Shown here one piece after another: positions 63,601 through 64,000 of a DNA stretch of 64,000 bases. The notes under the pieces were generated by a model. It saw nothing but the letters and a program-made list of their open reading frames with translations. It was not told where the DNA came from and did not search any database. A program made the translations under genes and the position numbers. The stretch comes from JAKVCB01 sp963578605 (GTDB lineage: Bacteria; Planctomycetota; Planctomycetia; Pirellulales; Lacipirellulaceae): the NCBI GenBank assembly GCA_963578605.1, contig CAUZEA010000006.1:1-64000 (forward strand), given 5' to 3'. How positions within the stretch are numbered: the stretch's first letter is position 1; every line of letters begins with the position of its first letter.

Positions 63601-64000
63601 GTTCATCGAGCGTGTAGATCGTGCCGTCACCACGGTCGTAGGTTTGCAGTTTGCCATAGTGCTGTTTAGCAAGCGGCTGGTCGATTCGCACACTCATCGA
63701 ACCGGGCAGGACTTCGGTGATAGTTCGCACCTCCGCCTCGTCCATGTCGAAACTGGTCGAGGCAATCACAATTTGATCGCCTACATCCCAGTCAATGGGT
63801 TCCTTGAGCATTATTCCTGCAGCGCCACTCGCCGCGGTGGCGCCCAACTGTGTCCAACTCACCTTTTCTTTGCCGTACAGATGGATCTCGCCGCCAGCCC
63901 GGGACATCAGGAAGGCGTTGTTAGTGGCGACGCCCACGGAGGGAAAATTGGCCAGCGGGTCGTCTCCTTCGAGTGTGATGGTCAGCGTATTGGTGTCGTA
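60668..64000 (-). CDS. G8-domain/beta-helix protein with dockerin, 5' end beyond window
   Basis: The reading frame is open from base 64000 (YDTNTLTITLEGDD...) to the stop at 60668, at least 1110 aa; the start is outside. The N-terminal visible part is the end of a G8 domain (GGEIHLYGKEKVSWTQLGAT; PIDWDVGDQIVIASTSFD). A right-handed beta-helix region follows (IDGIELHHMGQKSQLARYPV, NTSIHHSFNRVVTIHASHN, GNKFYYNLGLVTREPQ), as in CEMIP/G8 proteins. Near the C-terminus is a planctomycete dockerin (LPGDFNGDNVVDAADYTIWR ... DNDDYQVWVAHFG). A five-residue repeat MAFLD (x3-4) sits 40 residues before the end. Predicted secreted, possibly acting on extracellular glycans. Confidence 0.85.
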   Translation of the reverse strand, partial: YDTNTLTITLEGDDPLANFPSVGVATNNAFLMSRAGGEIHLYGKEKVSWTQLGATAASGAAGIMLKEPIDWDVGDQIVIASTSFDMDEAEVRTITEVLPGSMSVRIDQPLAKQHYGKLQTYDRGDGTIYTLDERAEVGLLSRNIKIQGDASGAGTEVGNILAVEDSGFEDGGTTASPLGQGPHAPWIVDSFLPGDNGYAAAPVGHPTANGLVPPEGDVMAFTRSQPKSMADPDGTPIVIRNVTQHLAQATTYALQVDATSLNLGPGNGYFLELGYQDGGSSDAANFVALATLEGVWSNRGTFDELTVAASLSDGDDAIGNPLAIRWTNKAENVGGGPNNAYIDNVRLSDGSIISDGIGGHLMFMPGAGVVHIDGIELHHMGQKSQLARYPVHWHLAGDRAGDYLKNTSIHHSFNRVVTIHASHNILVERTVAYDHIGSGYFLENAVETGNKFYYNLGLVTREPQPGEELLPTDLGPKQLQISGPGTFWITNPDNEFVGNVAGGSQTGSGFWVALPTGPLNQSMNDPQYAGVNPQTTALKLFQGNRAHSNAIGLDIDGGPDVDTDEAISAHYDPPTIADFTDLTAFANTKNGIYIRGTGNIHVTNALLANNYQGTMFAFDQTISDSLIVGATDNVIAGAKKHGFAVYDGPNTVRNVHFAGFNNAGAGLFTVIGASSRHANHIFEEITISDPATPFTFPDSLKNNTLSRHWGFSLYDTDGTLTGTTGQSIIYDHPMMRSDGDIVLPGWEKAAVSQRRFGHLKLIHGLAPANQPTTTISRTGGPGTDASHTDIPEHEAYTQIGLVMNTDFVYTVNYDTPLNSNKIDVNVIDTIGGGDYVFVRVKHPWAGVNVANATMMTSEQDVRNATVDAYHVDPCGHVFIKNVGNGTVKLTEGPPLPGPDEPVLPGDFNGDNVVDAADYTIWRDTLGSTGDLRADHDQNCQIDNDDYQVWVAHFGQTIGSAAASAFEEVPPATVDQAIAQVESSHDFAPMGEPDPVDSIPMKIAFLDMAFLDMAFLDMAFLNMALSQLDSSRVLVPETEPLSLESTTTNVTSGVGDLLSLLASDDNANRQELAKEVFAADRDDDNQGKQFEWDRYRGLSGDLLGERVTLRW
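60927..60995. repeat. 15-bp in-frame repeat encoding AFLDM
   Basis: Unit gagaaatgccatgtc: perfect copies at 60941-60955, 60956-60970 and 60971-60985, a partial copy to 60994, and a degenerate copy at 60927-60940. On the - strand it encodes AFLDM repeats near the end of the G8/dockerin protein. The reverse complement of the unit matches the minisatellite unit at 1-110 at 11 of 15 positions. Confidence 0.92.

Overview
The window looks like chromosome from a GC-rich planctomycete. Several of its families are planctomycete hallmarks: DUF1549/DUF1553 proteins (planctomycete cytochrome type) paired with DUF1501 proteins, a PVC-type CxxCH dehydrogenase-like protein, PEP-CTERM sorting signals, planctomycete dockerins, LEPR-XLL export motifs and DUF6868. 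Many gene products carry Tat, Sec or lipoprotein signals, and many are predicted to act on glycans or other extracellular polymers.

Layout. (1) 0-7.5 kb, + strand: a 15-bp minisatellite, a DUF1549/DUF1553 gene abutting a DUF1501 gene, an IS3 remnant and a Tat-exported TIM-barrel protein. (2) 7.6-25 kb, - strand: a PVC-type CxxCH protein broken by two frameshifts, a dimethylformamidase-like protein, an IS1380 remnant, a cupin, a second DUF1501 + DUF1549/DUF1553 pair, a DUF4838 protein, two glycosidase-like proteins, a Tat-exported Fe/Mn superoxide dismutase and a small conserved protein. (3) 25-34 kb: a decayed DUF1501 fragment, a PEP-CTERM protein, and a giant 2265-aa ORF that appears to join a PEP-CTERM protein end to end with a LEPR-XLL/lamin-tail/CotH/dockerin protein. 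(4) 34.5-41.2 kb: a GH123-like + HEAT protein, then an operon of CitE-type lyase and two subunits of a succinyl-CoA-synthetase-like ligase, then a small membrane protein followed by a clear rho-independent terminator. (5) 41-52 kb: an M28 peptidase, a GH18 PEP-CTERM protein with an AT-rich catalytic part, a NeuB-like synthase, a small repetitive LEPR-XLL ORF, an exported FAH-family protein, and the glyoxylate pair aceA (stop codon plus frameshift) and aceB (intact). (6) 52-55 kb: a graveyard of IS91, integrase and nuclease fragments around a formylglycine-enzyme-like lipoprotein. (7) 55-64 kb: a class III aminotransferase, an M20 peptidase, a beta-propeller glycosidase-like protein, a hidden selenoprotein gene, an attC-like site, a DUF6868 protein and a partial G8/beta-helix/dockerin giant.

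The most interesting item is at 59773-60285 on the - strand. It is a 170-codon thioredoxin-fold lipoprotein gene interrupted by two in-frame UGA codons. Each UGA falls where I recall relatives having a conserved cysteine, and each is followed at bacterial-SECIS distance by a GC-rich hairpin whose apical loop contains GG and U. Ordinary ORF calling misses it. It starts 11 bases beyond a 59-bp attC-like element that directly follows the DUF6868 gene, so it may lie in a decayed integron-like cassette context.

Metabolically, the lyase/ligase operon fits activation of a dicarboxylic acid to its CoA thioester and cleavage to acetyl-CoA plus an oxoacid such as glyoxylate, and malate synthase would consume glyoxylate. 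This link is inference. The frameshifts in the PVC-type gene and aceA sit at homopolymers or dinucleotide runs, so assembly error is a live alternative to pseudogenisation. No tRNA, rRNA or CRISPR array was seen.
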